Shown here in pieces: positions 1 through 10,736 of a DNA stretch of 64,000 bases. The stretch lies in contig JARYHS010013630.1 of the NCBI GenBank assembly GCA_031002005.1, forward strand, positions 27,061,112 through 27,125,111, given 5' to 3'. The notes beneath the pieces are model-generated. The model made no database searches and had not been told where the DNA came from. It was given only the letters and a program-made list of their open reading frames with translations. Source of the DNA: Vandiemenella viatica (taxonomy: Eukaryota > Arthropoda > Insecta > Orthoptera > Morabidae). Within the stretch, counting starts at the first letter, position 1. Each line of letters starts with the position of its first letter. A program made the position numbers and the translations under genes.

Positions 1-1791
1 AGGAATATTTTGATATAATAAGTTTTCGATTTTGAATTATTTTTGTGAGGCACGTTTTGACGCGTAGTTTGAATCATTTCCTTTTTCTATGACAAACCAT
101 TTGAAAATGAAAAATCCATTAAACTTTCATGAAATGAGGAAAGGTACAGCTGCTATCGTGCAAATACCGCCTTTAGCCATCCCTGGGACTAGTTTGTCTG
201 CGACATTGAAATAAAAGCAATTGACTATCCCTGGTTCTCACCCTGGAGAAAATATAGCAATGGAGCTTAAAAGGATTGCAAATCGTTGGTTATTGACCAA
301 AACAAAATACATTTACTCATGACAGTTGTGCCAACATGGTAAAGGGTGTATGCATGGGTGAGTTTCATCCCTTTGCTTCAGAGAATTTTAACTGAGCCAT
401 TGAAGATGCAGGCTGACGTGGTAGATGTTTCATTACGCACTTTAGCTCAAGAAAAATTGCTACTAAAAAAAGAAAAATTTACGCCACTGTCAGCTGGTGC
501 CATATATCAGCACGTGATGGAATTCTATCTTTTATATGATATAGTTCCTGTTAGGGAAAAAAGGGGATGATCGCGGAATACACACTAATTTCACGAGTCA
601 ACAGTGGTGTTTGATGCTTTTGAAGCCCTTTGAAGAAATAACAAGTTCTGCTCTACTGCAATTCCGAAGTAATATCGCAAGTTTCTGTGCTAAAAAAATA
701 TTTGGCTAACGATGAGAAAGCACAGAGAACTCCTGACTTATCATACATGAGAACATTTATGAAAACTGAATTAAAAAGTCATTTCAGCGCCTTAACTGAA
801 GATTCAAACTACTTCATTGTGACATCCCTAGAGCCAAGATTCAAGACAAACTATTTGGGTTTGCTGAAGCTCGTCAAAAGATTCTATTGTGTACGCTTAT
901 CCAAATAGTAAAATAGATTATAATTTTGAAATGTTTGTAATGCAGTGTATATGTCATAAGTTTTACTGTACTATTCTGTAATAACTTCAAATGTGTATTT
1001 TAAATGTAATCTCTAGATGTATAGTTGTAAATTGTTTTGAAAGATGGTGTTATATCAAATTCATCAGCTTTAGCAGTTAAATGTAATAATTATGTAACTT
1101 CGTGCTGGCTGTATGGTCTTGTAACCAAGTATCAATTATTAAAAAAAAGATTCTATTGGATTGTATAAAAATGTCCTGTGAGAAATCTTCCACCAGTAGC
1201 AGTTCATCCTCAATGGCTGTTAAAAGGAGTAGAAGATGAAGCTCACGATATGTTTTGGAACTCTTTTTAACAAGACGGACAGTATCACAATCAAGAAAAT
1301 AATGTGATCGCTAGCGAGATTGACTTTTATGTAAAGTCGTCTCGAATTGATTGGAAGCATGTTCAATATATTTGTCGGTCAGCTAATGTGACACAGTACC
1401 AAAATTTGCTAGGTTTTAGTTTTCAACACCTTGCAATAGTGTATATAGCGAAAGACTTTTCTTTGAATCTGGCATTGTTTTATGAGGACAAGCAAAACTG
1501 ATTATTACCACCTATTACAGGGAAACTTGGTGTTCATTTTAGTACAAGAACTAATTTTATGTTAAGAACAATAATAAATGGTATTTTGATTTGAAGACAT
1601 AGTGTTTTTATCTGTGTTTACACTTATTATACACGTAGCATTTGTGAATTTAAAGAAAATTTTGTGAAATTTTTCTTAATTTATTGAGAATCTGATACTC
1701 GCTGGATATTGACCTACTATCCGGCCGGATAGTAGATATTGGCCGGATAAGCCAGATACCGGATAGTTGCTGGATATCCGTTTCATCTCTA
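1..1791 (+). pseudogene. Decayed hAT-superfamily transposon, right-hand part
   Basis: Fragments on the + strand match, in the same order, the hAT transposase on the - strand at 34.9-36.2 kb. These are an LLKPFEEITSS-like stretch near 615-655, a TPDLSYMRTFMKTEL...EPRFKTNYLGLL stretch (687-870) and an EIDFYVKSSRID stretch near 1313, followed by the remains of the C-terminal dimerisation region up to about 1500. Frames are broken many times. The right end is a run of CCGGATA-type repeats (1720-1770) closing with CATCTCTA at 1784-1791, close to the GGCATCTCTA terminus of the other copy. The left terminus and any BED zinc finger were not found and may lie outside the window. The catalytic residues cannot all be placed. 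The hAT assignment is good; the exact extent before 600 is uncertain. Confidence 0.7.
890..1144 (+). mobile_element. Small poly(A) retro-insert nested in the hAT remnant
   Basis: A 255-bp block ending in eight A is flanked by a perfect 14-bp direct repeat, AAAAGATTCTATTG, at 876-889 and 1145-1158. The transposase similarity is interrupted exactly here and resumes after it. Poly(A) plus a long TSD indicates LINE-mediated retroposition on the + strand. No tRNA-like head or coding frame is visible, so it may be a 5'-truncated LINE 3' end or an unclassified SINE. Confidence 0.6.
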
Positions 1792-4760
1792 ATAGGTCAG
1801 GTGTGCACTACACACGTGAATCGGCTACACGGGTGGCAGGGGCCGTGTGGAATGCACTGGGTGGTTTTTTAGGCTGAGGGAGGAAGACCCGAAACAAGAA
1901 ATTCAGCTACGGGCAACCCAATCAGATACAACACCGGAATGTAGGAGCAACGTAAAAGAATCTCGACAGTTAAAAGTTCTCGTAATTAACTATAGAAGCG
2001 TTTGCAACAAACAACCGGAAATTGAAAGCGTTATTTGTAGTACAGAAGCGGATATCGTTATGATACAGAAAGTTGGTTGAAACCGGAAATAAGTTCCGCC
2101 GAAACTTTTACAGATAGCATGAACGTTTTTCGTAAAGACAGATTACATTCTCATGGAGGTGGGGTATTTATAGCTGTGAGTAAATTTCTCCCATGTAATG
2201 AAATAGACGTCGATACGATCTGTGAAATATATGGATTAAACTCAACGTTGCTGGTCAAAACTCATCATAGGCGCCTTCTACCGTCCACCCGATTCCGACA
2301 TAGCTATCGTCGAGGAGTTAAGAAATAATGTAAATAGTATAGCTAGCCGTTTTAAGGATCATGCTATGATTCTAGGAGGCGACTTCAATCTGCTTTATAT
2401 TGACTGGTGTAATTACGTTCACATCACAGGTAACAGGGATAAGGCAACTTCTGAAGTAATTCTCGAGTTGTTGGCAGATAATCATCTCGAGCAGCTAGTT
2501 AATGAACCTACGCAGTGTCATAACGGTAGCGAAAACATTTTAGACTTGCTGGTTACCAACAGGCCAGAATTATTCACCGAGATTTCAACGACCACAGGAA
2601 TAAGCGATCACAAAGCGGTAATTGCGACTATCAAATTAATGACCAAGCGAAAAAGGAAAAAAGGGCGGATTGTATACAGATTCAGTAAGGCCTCAAAGGA
2701 GTGTTTTAGAACCTACTGAGGAATAATTACCATAACTTCAAGTCAACAAAGGACAACCGTTGAAGAGATGTGGCATCGTTTTATACATATAGTCATGGAA
2801 GGCATGGAAATACATATACCAAAGCGGACAGTAAAGGGGGAGAATGATCCACCATGGTACACATGCGAAGTCAAAAGATAACTCAAAAAACAAAGGAAAA
2901 TACACGCTCGCTCAGAAGGAAGGGGTGTCGCAGCGATTTAGAAACCTTAGCTGATTTACGAGGACGTATTAAGAATATAATGCGCGAGGCCTTTAACGAT
3001 TTTCACTCCAACTCTCTCTCTGAGTCTCACAGCAAACCCAAAGAAATTTTGGTCGTATGTACGAAAAGCTAATTGTACCAACAGCAATATTCCAGCACTA
3101 ATTCGTGAAGATTCCGAGTTTAATGAATGCCGCAATAAAGCTAACGTACTAAATACTGTATTCAAAAATTCATTTACAAATGAACATAAGGATAGTATTC
3201 CCGTTTTCCCACGCCGTGACGAGTCGGTGATTGAATCATTACGAATAGATACTGCAGGTATCGTTAAGCAATTAGAGCTCCTGAAGTGGGGGAAAGCACT
3301 AGGCCCGGATGGAATTCCAGTAAGAGTATTTTCAGAGTATGCAGCAGAAATCGGGCCATTTCTGTCTGATATATTCAGTAAATCATTAGAAGAGCGAGAA
3401 GTACCTTCAGACTGGAAAATCGCGCAAGTAATTCCGATTTTCAAAAAAGGTGATCGAAGTGATCCTGGGAACTATCGTCCCATATCTATAACATCTGTTT
3501 GTAGTAGAATTATGGAGCATATTATATGCTCAAACATTATGAATTTTCTAGATGATAATAATTTGCTTACAACAAATCAACACTGATTTCGGAAGAAAAG
3601 ATCATGTGAAACACAGCTGGTCCTATTTACACATGACGTAATGAAAGTTATCGATACAGGTTCACAAGTAGATGCAATTTTCTTAGATTTCCAGAAAGCC
3701 CTTGACTCTGTGCCACACAACCGCCTTTTAGCGAAGCTTCGAGCGTACGGTATATCAGATCAGCTTTGTGAATGGATAAAGGATTTTCTAACTGGTCGGT
3801 CGCAGTATGTTGTCGTTGCAGGAGAAACTTCTTCTAATCTAGATGTTACATCGGGTGTACCTCAAGGAAGTGTAGTAGGACCACTTCTTTTCTTAATTTT
3901 TATAAACGATCTCGGAGACAAAGTGAAAAGCCTTTTTAGATTGTTTGCTGATGATGCGGTTATTTATAGGGAAGTAAGAAATTTGGCCGATTGCTTAGAA
4001 ATTCAGCGCGATCTGGATGTTATTTTGGCTTGGTGCGCTGAGTGGCAACTTACTCTAAATCGTAAAAAGTGCAAGACAATGAGCATAACTAACAAAAAGA
4101 ATCCGATTGTTCAGAAATACGAGGTAAACAGTTCAGTTATTGATATGGTCGATTCTATGAATTATTTGGGAGTAGCAGTACAAAGGAACATAAAATGGGA
4201 CATACACATTAATTCGTCAGTAGGTAGAGCAAATTCTAGGCTGCGATTCATAGGTCGAATCTTGAAAAATTGTAATGAACAAACAAAGGAGATAGCGTAC
4301 AAATCTCTTGTGCGTCCACATTTGGATTATTGTTGTGCCATTTGGGACCCGTTTCGTAAGGGATTGATCGAAAGTGTAGAGAAAGTAAAGAGAAGAGCTG
4401 CTCGATTCGTGACCGCTTGCTACAGTCCTTATGAAAGCGTCACAGATCTGATTAGTAGATTAGGTTGGGAGTCTCTGGTAGATAGACGTCACACGTTTCG
4501 GTTAAACTTATTGGAAAACATGCATACTCCCACTTTCACTTTTGAGTGTAGTGAAATACTTCTTCCACCAACCTATTTGAGTCGGACGGACTGGAAAGTT
4601 AAAATTAGAGAAATAAGTTGCCGGACTGATTCTTATATGAATTCTTTTTTCCCTCGTACCATTAGGGATTGGAATGCACAGCAAAGAGATTAGCTTTGGT
4701 GCTGAGCACCCTCTGCCACCCACAATTTTGTGAATTGCAGAGTGTAGATGTATATACATG
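1792..4760 (+). pseudogene. CR1-like LINE, 5'-truncated copy with broken ORF2
   Basis: The copy starts abruptly inside the C-terminus of ORF1 (the GVHYTRESATR segment). It then carries ORF2: endonuclease blocks with GGDFNLLYIDW near 2375 and GISDHKAVIA near 2597, and reverse transcriptase with GPDGIPVRVFSEYA near 3305, YRPISITSVCS near 3474, DAIFLDFQKALDSVPHNRL near 3671, VPQGSVVGPLLF near 3857 and FADDAVIY near 3945. The C-terminal segment SLVRPHLDYCCAIWDP ends at a stop at 4691-4693. The 3' end has short GATGTA-like repeats (4745-4755). Stops and frameshifts near 2077, 2330, 2720, 3070 and 3586 make it inactive; the longest frame is 350 residues (3641-4693). It is the same family as the - strand copy at 54.0-58.2 kb. 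The 5' truncation is usual for target-primed reverse transcription. No clear TSD was found. Confidence 0.9.
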
Positions 4761-5039
4761 TTGTGCTTTGATTTCTGATGGTCAAATCAAATCATTGTAT
4801 GGCATTGTTGGCTGGGATTGTTCGGCCGCCAGGGAATGGGGTTTTCGATTCACTGCGCATTGTGCCTCTTGTGGCGATCTAATTGTAATGAATACCTTAA
4901 ATCCATCTGGAAAATATGAAGCCTACTTGAGAACACAATATGGGTCCAACTGTAGTTATTATTGATGAATACCTAAGTGATGCTGTGCAGAAAGAGCAAA
5001 GTCATGTGAAAGGTTTCATCATAACACTCAACTGGGCAG

Positions 5040-5570
5040 GTAGTAGGAAAAGGTTACAAAATCCTTCTTTTATTGGAGAGGGTGATAAGAGAATGTACCA
5101 GAGAAGTTAGGGAGTTGGGTTACAAAACTCTGGTCAGACCATTGGTTGAATACGGTGGTGTATTTTGGGACCCACATCTTGGCTATCAACCATAGGAGTT
5201 GGAGGGTGTGCAAAGAAGAGCAGCTAGATTTGTGGAAATTATCACAGGACCCAGTCAGTAACTGATATGATAAGGGAGCTGGATTGGGACTAATTGGAAG
5301 ACAGGAGTAGGGTGTAGAGATTGTTGGAAATGTATAGGGCATATGTTGGTGATGGGTCTTGGAGGGATATTTGTCAAAGAATCAGGAATAGTGCATGGAA
5401 GGGCAAAGGCAACCAAGACCACAAGCTGGCACTCTATTTCATACATAAGGGAGTGGGAAAATTTTGTTTGTAGGGGTGACAGCGATTGGAACAAATTTCC
5501 AAGTGATGAATAATTTACCAAAATGCTTAAGGAATTTAAAATTAAATTTTGTAAATTGGATAATTAAATG
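5040..5570 (+). pseudogene. LINE 3' fragment (RT C-terminal region)
   Basis: Translations on the + strand show YKTLVRPLVEYGGVFWDPH near 5123 and GVQRRAARFVEI after 5195, followed by a DWNKFPS and FKIKFCKL tail near 5485-5560. The first segments are the conserved post-RT region of jockey/CR1-group LINEs. The tail resembles the DWNKLPREIMNNLP tail seen at 38.9-39.1 kb and a related tail at 21.5-21.7 kb, both on the - strand. In-frame stops show it is dead. The subfamily differs from the LINE at 1.8-4.7 kb. Confidence 0.65.
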
Positions 5571-7598
5571 GGGGAGGAAATTAACACTCCAATTATAAAA
5601 GAAAATTTAAAATAATAATATAATAAGAGGTAATTAGATGGCCAGAGAATTGTCACCAGAGCGTTAGTTCCATCACAATTAAAATTAATTGGGCTACATC
5701 TATCTATATAACAAAATTGTAGAATAGTTATCTCTGTACATGAAATTGATTTTTTAAAGATGATGTGGAATGTACACTTCTATTGACACAGGTGCCAAAA
5801 ATGTATAATTTTTAAATTTTTTGTGCGCAACTCTAAAAAACTAATGAAAAAATTTCAACAAAACTGCACATATTGATAGTTTGCCATTAGTTGATATGTG
5901 CAGTACCTTTTCCCCCGATTAGTATCTTATTTCATACACGATGAAGTGGCCAAAACAATCAATTTTTTGATCAAGCAAAATGCAACAATTTTGTGAGACT
6001 GCATATAGTAGAAAGAAACTTGACACATGAGCCCACAGTGTTTATATCCAAAATAAAGTATTTTTTACTGTTGCACCAACTAGTCTCAGTTTATTGTTTG
6101 AGCAGAGTTCCTGATCCGATAGCATTGGCTATATGGAAAATTTTGTGTACCAGTATGCAGTGTTCGCTAATCATAACTACTGTGACCATTACAGTTTATG
6201 AAAGGAACTTCTGCATCTCTTAACAACGAAACATTGCTTCTATAGAACAATTTCTCTGGTATCACAAATACCACTTGCACTGCACAGCAGACTGTTTCAA
6301 AGATTCCTCTTGATATTCACTGCAGCAGTTGGGCCAACATTTTTGCCTCTGCACAAGTCTGCAGGCAAGTTCCACATCTCCCTAAGAAATAGGTCGCCGA
6401 GCAGAGTTTCCAGCTTCTCCAGAGCACCCCATGTTCAGCTCTAATGCCGATATGGAAGAGCATTGCCGACTATTACAATATTGTTTTAAACTCCTTACTA
6501 TTTGACTTCCCATTAATTTGCAACAGCAAAGATTTCAAGAAAATACCCCCACTTCTCGTGATGAGTGTTAGTTATATTATTCAAACTTCTCCAGTTTTGC
6601 CACGGCAGATTCAGCCATTCCACCACCTGGCATATCCCCAGAGTCCAGTGGATGCTTCCACTTGGATAGGTACTGGAATGTTAAGGATGGGCAAATTTTC
6701 ACTCTCTGATGAGCCCATTTGGCTAAACAAACATCATAAATCAAAAGTTAATCACTTCAAATACTGGCTCTGTAAAATGTAGGATGCTTCTCTATACAAA
6801 TGTACTATAGCAGTAGTAGCTTATGATATATTTCGGCGAGACATTGACATGCTGAGAAATAAAATAATAATAAAATTGATGTGCATTATCTGTTAATTTA
6901 GAATTGTCTGCTGCAAGCTTTCTTGCAGTTGAAATGTTTCCTCATTTAGCTCTATTTATGTGATGGTGTGAAATCATACAAACTATTATCAGTTAGAAAG
7001 GGATTAAATTAAGGTTTTTTTCATCATTGTTGTTTTGGTTGTATATAAACAATCTATTCGCACATGCCAGGCAGTACTCCTTCAAATGTCACTTGAAGAC
7101 GTGGTATGCGACCAATCTGGTTCATCAACAGCCATAAAATCTTCCAAATTCAAGAAACAAATTATACACGCAATCATATTTAAAACATTCCTACTCAAAT
7201 TTGGGAGGAGAGGAGGAAATTAAAAAGAGGGATTATAAAATGGCTGCTTTTTTCATTTTCAACCAACATTTGTTTGATATGATTGTGGAGTCTTTCTACT
7301 ATATTGTTGCTACGTAATCTTCATGGATGCCCATCTGACTTGACACCCGTTAAAATTACGTATTTCTTGGGTAGTTTATCTGTTAATTGACAGCACTAAT
7401 AACAAATTCCACATTCCATTCAACTTTGGTGAGGGATGAATGATTTATCTTTGCTTTCCATGTCACATGAAGGCATTACTTTGTATCCCATTGTTGTGTA
7501 CTTTGTTTGTATCTTCATGTTGTATGAACACCACCATTAATAAACTAGAACAATTTTCTGTTTAAGTGATTAATTAATCTTTTCCTCTGTTTTCACAG
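5571..7598. other. Non-coding stretch upstream of the first visible Chk2 exon
   Basis: AT-rich sequence with only short chance frames. I looked for an upstream Chk2 exon carrying the glycine-rich loop (GxGxxGxV) ending at a GT donor and did not find one. This is probably an intron of Chk2, judging by the acceptor at 7596-7598, but that depends on the gene continuing upstream. Confidence 0.4.
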
Positions 7599-7724
7599 CT
7601 TACATGCAGGAGGTTTGCAATGAAAGTAGTTTCAAAGAAAAAATTGACAAGACGGGGAAGACATGTGTTGGACGAATCAAAAAGAGTATTGAATGAAGTG
7701 AAAATTTTAAAATCTTTAAGACAT
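7599..7724 (+). CDS. lok: Chk2 (loki) kinase, exon A: VAIK lysine and helix C
   Basis: A 126-bp exon of 42 codons follows a pyrimidine-rich tract and CAG (7596-7598) and ends before GTATGT. It encodes TCRRFAMKVVSKKKL then VLNEVKILKSLRH. The lysine of AMKVV (residue 9 of the visible part) is the ATP-binding VAIK lysine. The glutamate of NEVKIL (residue 33) is its helix-C partner. The order and spacing match the N-lobe of Chk2, where the insert between strand 3 and helix C is also basic. Chk2 is a nuclear Ser/Thr kinase activated by ATM after DNA double-strand breaks; it phosphorylates cell-cycle and apoptosis regulators. Upstream exons (SQ/TQ cluster, FHA domain, glycine loop) are missing from the window. 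The exon both begins and ends in phase 0. Confidence 0.9.
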
Positions 7725-8448
7725 GTATGTATGATCTTCAAAACAATTCTGTACTGAATTTTAATGATTTAAAATGATTGATGCGAAAAATAATTACTGA
7801 AAATTGACTGCAACTATAAAATTTAATTTTAATTATCTGCACTACAACCTCAATGCTGTAGTGTATGGAATGGGGGGAAAAATGGGATTTTGCGTGATAT
7901 ACTAATTTAAATGTATTTTTTAAAAAGTAATTAGTCCCACCTTCCTTTCTGATTGAGATTCAATAACTTCTTTGAAAAACAATAAAATTAAATGCTTTAA
8001 TGTTGATCAGAATTATCATAAAAAAGTTTGTTCTTCACCACTGTTAAAATTCCAGTGATTTAGATAGCATACAACTCCTATTGACAAACTGTTTTCCTAA
8101 ATGAAAAATGTGTTTAAAGCACTCATTGCTTCCTGCAGCTGGATTCAGGTGTAGAAAGTCAATGGAAATAATCTAGGTGAGCATCTTATAACACATCAGT
8201 TAATCCGATTTCTAATTTCATAAGTTTTTTAAAATTAAATGCAATTTTTATTAATTTCAGAATAAGGTACTGCTGAGTTGCCTATCAAAATGTGTCAACA
8301 AGTACTTTTAACTAAAATTTGATCAAGTTTTCTCAAAATATTGTGTTCGCTTATTTTTTAAATAAATTGTAATACATTTCAAAGACAGACATGTAAAGAA
8401 CTTTAAAAGTTTGGGTTAACTGTGCAAAAGAGGCTGCAAGTAAGGGTT

Positions 8449-8553
8449 GCCAGTTGTTAAAGGTATGCAAGAGCGAGAGAGAGTTAGTGCACAACAACGT
8501 ATGACGAACGATGTGGTGCACTAACTCGCTCTTACATAGCTTTAACAGCTGGC
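8449..8553. repeat. Palindromic hairpin element (MITE-like)
   Basis: The left arm starts GCCAGTTGTTAAAGG and the right arm ends CTTTAACAGCTGGC. Both arms contain AAGAGCGAG and GAGTTAGTGCAC in mirrored order around a loop of about 20 bp. Arms of about 40 bp with few mismatches suggest a miniature inverted-repeat or foldback element. No TSD was resolved. Confidence 0.5.
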
Positions 8554-8634
8554 AGCTCTTGCTGGTGGCCACTTTTACATAGCCCACTGAAACTTTTTAT
8601 GTTCTTTACATGTCTCTTCGGAATGAATTGTAAT

Positions 8635-8635
<1 letters not shown>

Positions 8636-8706
<71 letters not shown>
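8636..8706. repeat. (TA)n(TG)n microsatellite
   Basis: About 35 bp of pure TA repeat runs directly into about 36 bp of pure TG repeat. The open frames across it on the - strand (poly-THTH and poly-IYIY) are artefacts of the repeat. Confidence 0.95.
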
Positions 8707-8710
<4 letters not shown>

Positions 8711-8889
8711 GGAATCAAAATAGGATAGGGAAATGAGCCACTTACCTTTAGATGATTGATGTGGGGTGCAAACACACAGAAAAGACACAAACACAAATAA
8801 TAAAAGTAATTTTTGGGATAAACCCTTCGTCAACGGGAGAACATTATGAGGGGTGGGCACAGCTGGAGACTGCCTCACAAAGACCGCCA

Positions 8890-9664
8890 GTTGGGATTTT
8901 TCAGCCAAAACTATCTAGTGCAGATCACTGGTGTTTGTGTGTTTTATTTATTTATTATTTTTTTTTATTATTATTTCCTGATTTTGTTACCTAAAGTAGG
9001 CCCTTTGTTTCTACAGTTTTTATTCTTAAACCAATTTCCTTCTTAAGGAAGTGTGTGGTAATAGCACAGAGTCACCCATCGATCACAACGTTGGCCGAAT
9101 TTCGGTAACTGCATGTGTGGGAGATATTGTGGTTGAAAGTGGCCGGTCAAGGATATTTTCGTATTTCGACCAAAGATGTGTCTCTGTATATGTCACTTTG
9201 CTGCCACAACTACATAGCGTAGAACATTGGTGTTTGTGTGTGGTAGTAGAATCATGTCTCCTTTCGTGCACTATGGTGGTTAGATGTCTGTAGCTGTAGG
9301 GGTGTGGGAGATATGATGGGTGATAGTTATAGACTTGCGCCACTTTCATATTTGTACCAAATACGTATGTGTCATGGTGTATCACTTTTCAGTCAATACT
9401 ATCTAGTGCAGATCACTGGTGTTTGTGTGTGGTAGTAGCACAGTCACCCATCGATCACATTATTGGCCGAATTACGGTAACTGTGGGAGTGTGGTAGTTG
9501 AAAGTGGTTGATCAAGGATATATTCGTATTTCGACCAAAGACATGTGTGTCCGTATATTTTACTTTGCTGCCTGAACTACACAGCGCAGATGACTGGCGT
9601 TTTTGTGTGGTAATAGCATTGAGTCTCCCATTGTGCACTATGGTGGTTAGATGTCGGTAGCTGT
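8890..9664. repeat. GT-rich minisatellite with two long units
   Basis: A unit at about 9052-9300 (CACCCATCGATCACAA, then GTATTTCGACCAAAGA, then CACTATGGTGGTTAGATGTC) recurs at about 9425-9660 with moderate divergence. A further block with CTATCTAGTGCAGATCACTG occurs near 8909 and 9398. This is a tandem or compound repeat with no coding signal. Confidence 0.7.
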
Positions 9665-9769
9665 CAATTCAAATTCTTTACAAACACGAACGAAGTTTAT
9701 TTTAAAAAAAAAGTGAAAACAAAAATAGAAGTGAATAAAATAGTTAGTAAAATTTTAGTTAAAAGTACT

Positions 9770-10490
9770 TGCTGTCATATTGTAACAGCCTTCAAATATA
9801 AACTTAAATGAAATTGTAATTTGTGAATCGATTGTAGTAGGCAGGAGTTTGGTTGAATATGATCCTGTATGTTTGTTTCACAATTAACTGTAAATCAGTG
9901 TATATGGACTATATATTATGAAAAGAAATTATTTAAAGGCCATTTAATATGTTTAAGAACAGAATTATGCAAGAGGATAGCTTAAATGTTCGTAATTCCA
10001 AGTATTAATGCAAGATAAGATGTCTAAAGGACAATTTGATACAGTTTAAAATGATTTCTGTGAATAATTTTGTGTTTAAGTATCTTTAATTTCCATTTCT
10101 GATCGTTTTGTAATGATGGTATATGATTATGTATTAATTCTGATTGTTTTTAATATGTTTCAATTGTTTAAGTATTGTTAATGTTCGAGAATTATCTGAC
10201 GGAAGCTTTTGAAGTGTTCTAGAAATTTCGGTGGAGTTTATATAAAGCAATCATCCCAGACAGAGAGTTAGTTACTTTAGTTTTTCGGCAGAGTTTTTCA
10301 CCAACTCAGTTTGCGACGGCCGGGAACTGTATTATCTGCAGAAGAAGTGTTGTACGCAAACTCTGGATTGTATCTATGCATGTAAACAGTATCGTTGACA
10401 TCGTGTTATCTTGGTGAATAAAAACAAATGTTAAACAAATGTTTAGTGGACTGATTATTTATCGTATTAATTAAACCACCAATAGTCTTA
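9770..10490 (+). mobile_element. Candidate solo LTR
   Basis: The order of signals resembles a retrotransposon LTR: a possible TGTCATATTGTAACA start near 9773, a TATA box TATATAAAG near 10238, a likely transcription start region with AGACAGAGAGTTAGTTAC about 25-45 bp downstream, and AATAAA near 10421 followed by TG-rich DNA. There is no primer-binding site or gag/pol next to it, so if real it is a solo LTR. Neither the boundaries nor a TSD could be fixed. Confidence 0.3.
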
Positions 10491-10507
10491 TAATATGTTT
10501 GATAGGC

Positions 10508-10736
10508 AAACTGAGCATAATGGGTGAGCGGTAAGCACTTTGGCCTCGCATTCGGGAGAACGGCAGTTCAAATCCCCGTCCAGGCATCCGGTTTCCCCAA
10601 ATCACTCCAGGCAGATGCTGGGATGCTTCCTTCAAAAGGCCATGTCCAAATTTCTTCCTGTTCCTTGTCCCCAGTCCTTTCCCAACTCTAATGACCTCAA
10701 TGTCTAACCAAAAAAAAAAAAAACAAAAAAAAAAAC
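10508..10736 (+). mobile_element. tRNA-derived SINE, full-length copy
   Basis: A 229-bp element flanked by a perfect 9-bp TSD, TTGATAGGC (10499-10507 and 10737-10745). The head has a pol III A-box-like GGGTGAGCGGTAAGC and a B-box-like CAGTTCAAATCC. The body is CATCCGG...CCCAAATCACTCCAGG...TTCAAAAGGCCATG...CCTTGTCCCC. It ends in a long A-rich tail. The same family occurs at 14525, 25492, 34821-36510 (split) and 46265, with a diverged relative near 42267. Confidence 0.9.

Noticed and set aside
2956..3444. 162-codon - strand frame
   Set aside because: Antisense shadow of the + strand LINE ORF2 copy; it mirrors the 55315 shadow.
8575..8908. Frames encoding poly-THTH/IYIY on the - strand
   Set aside because: Product of the TA/TG microsatellite.
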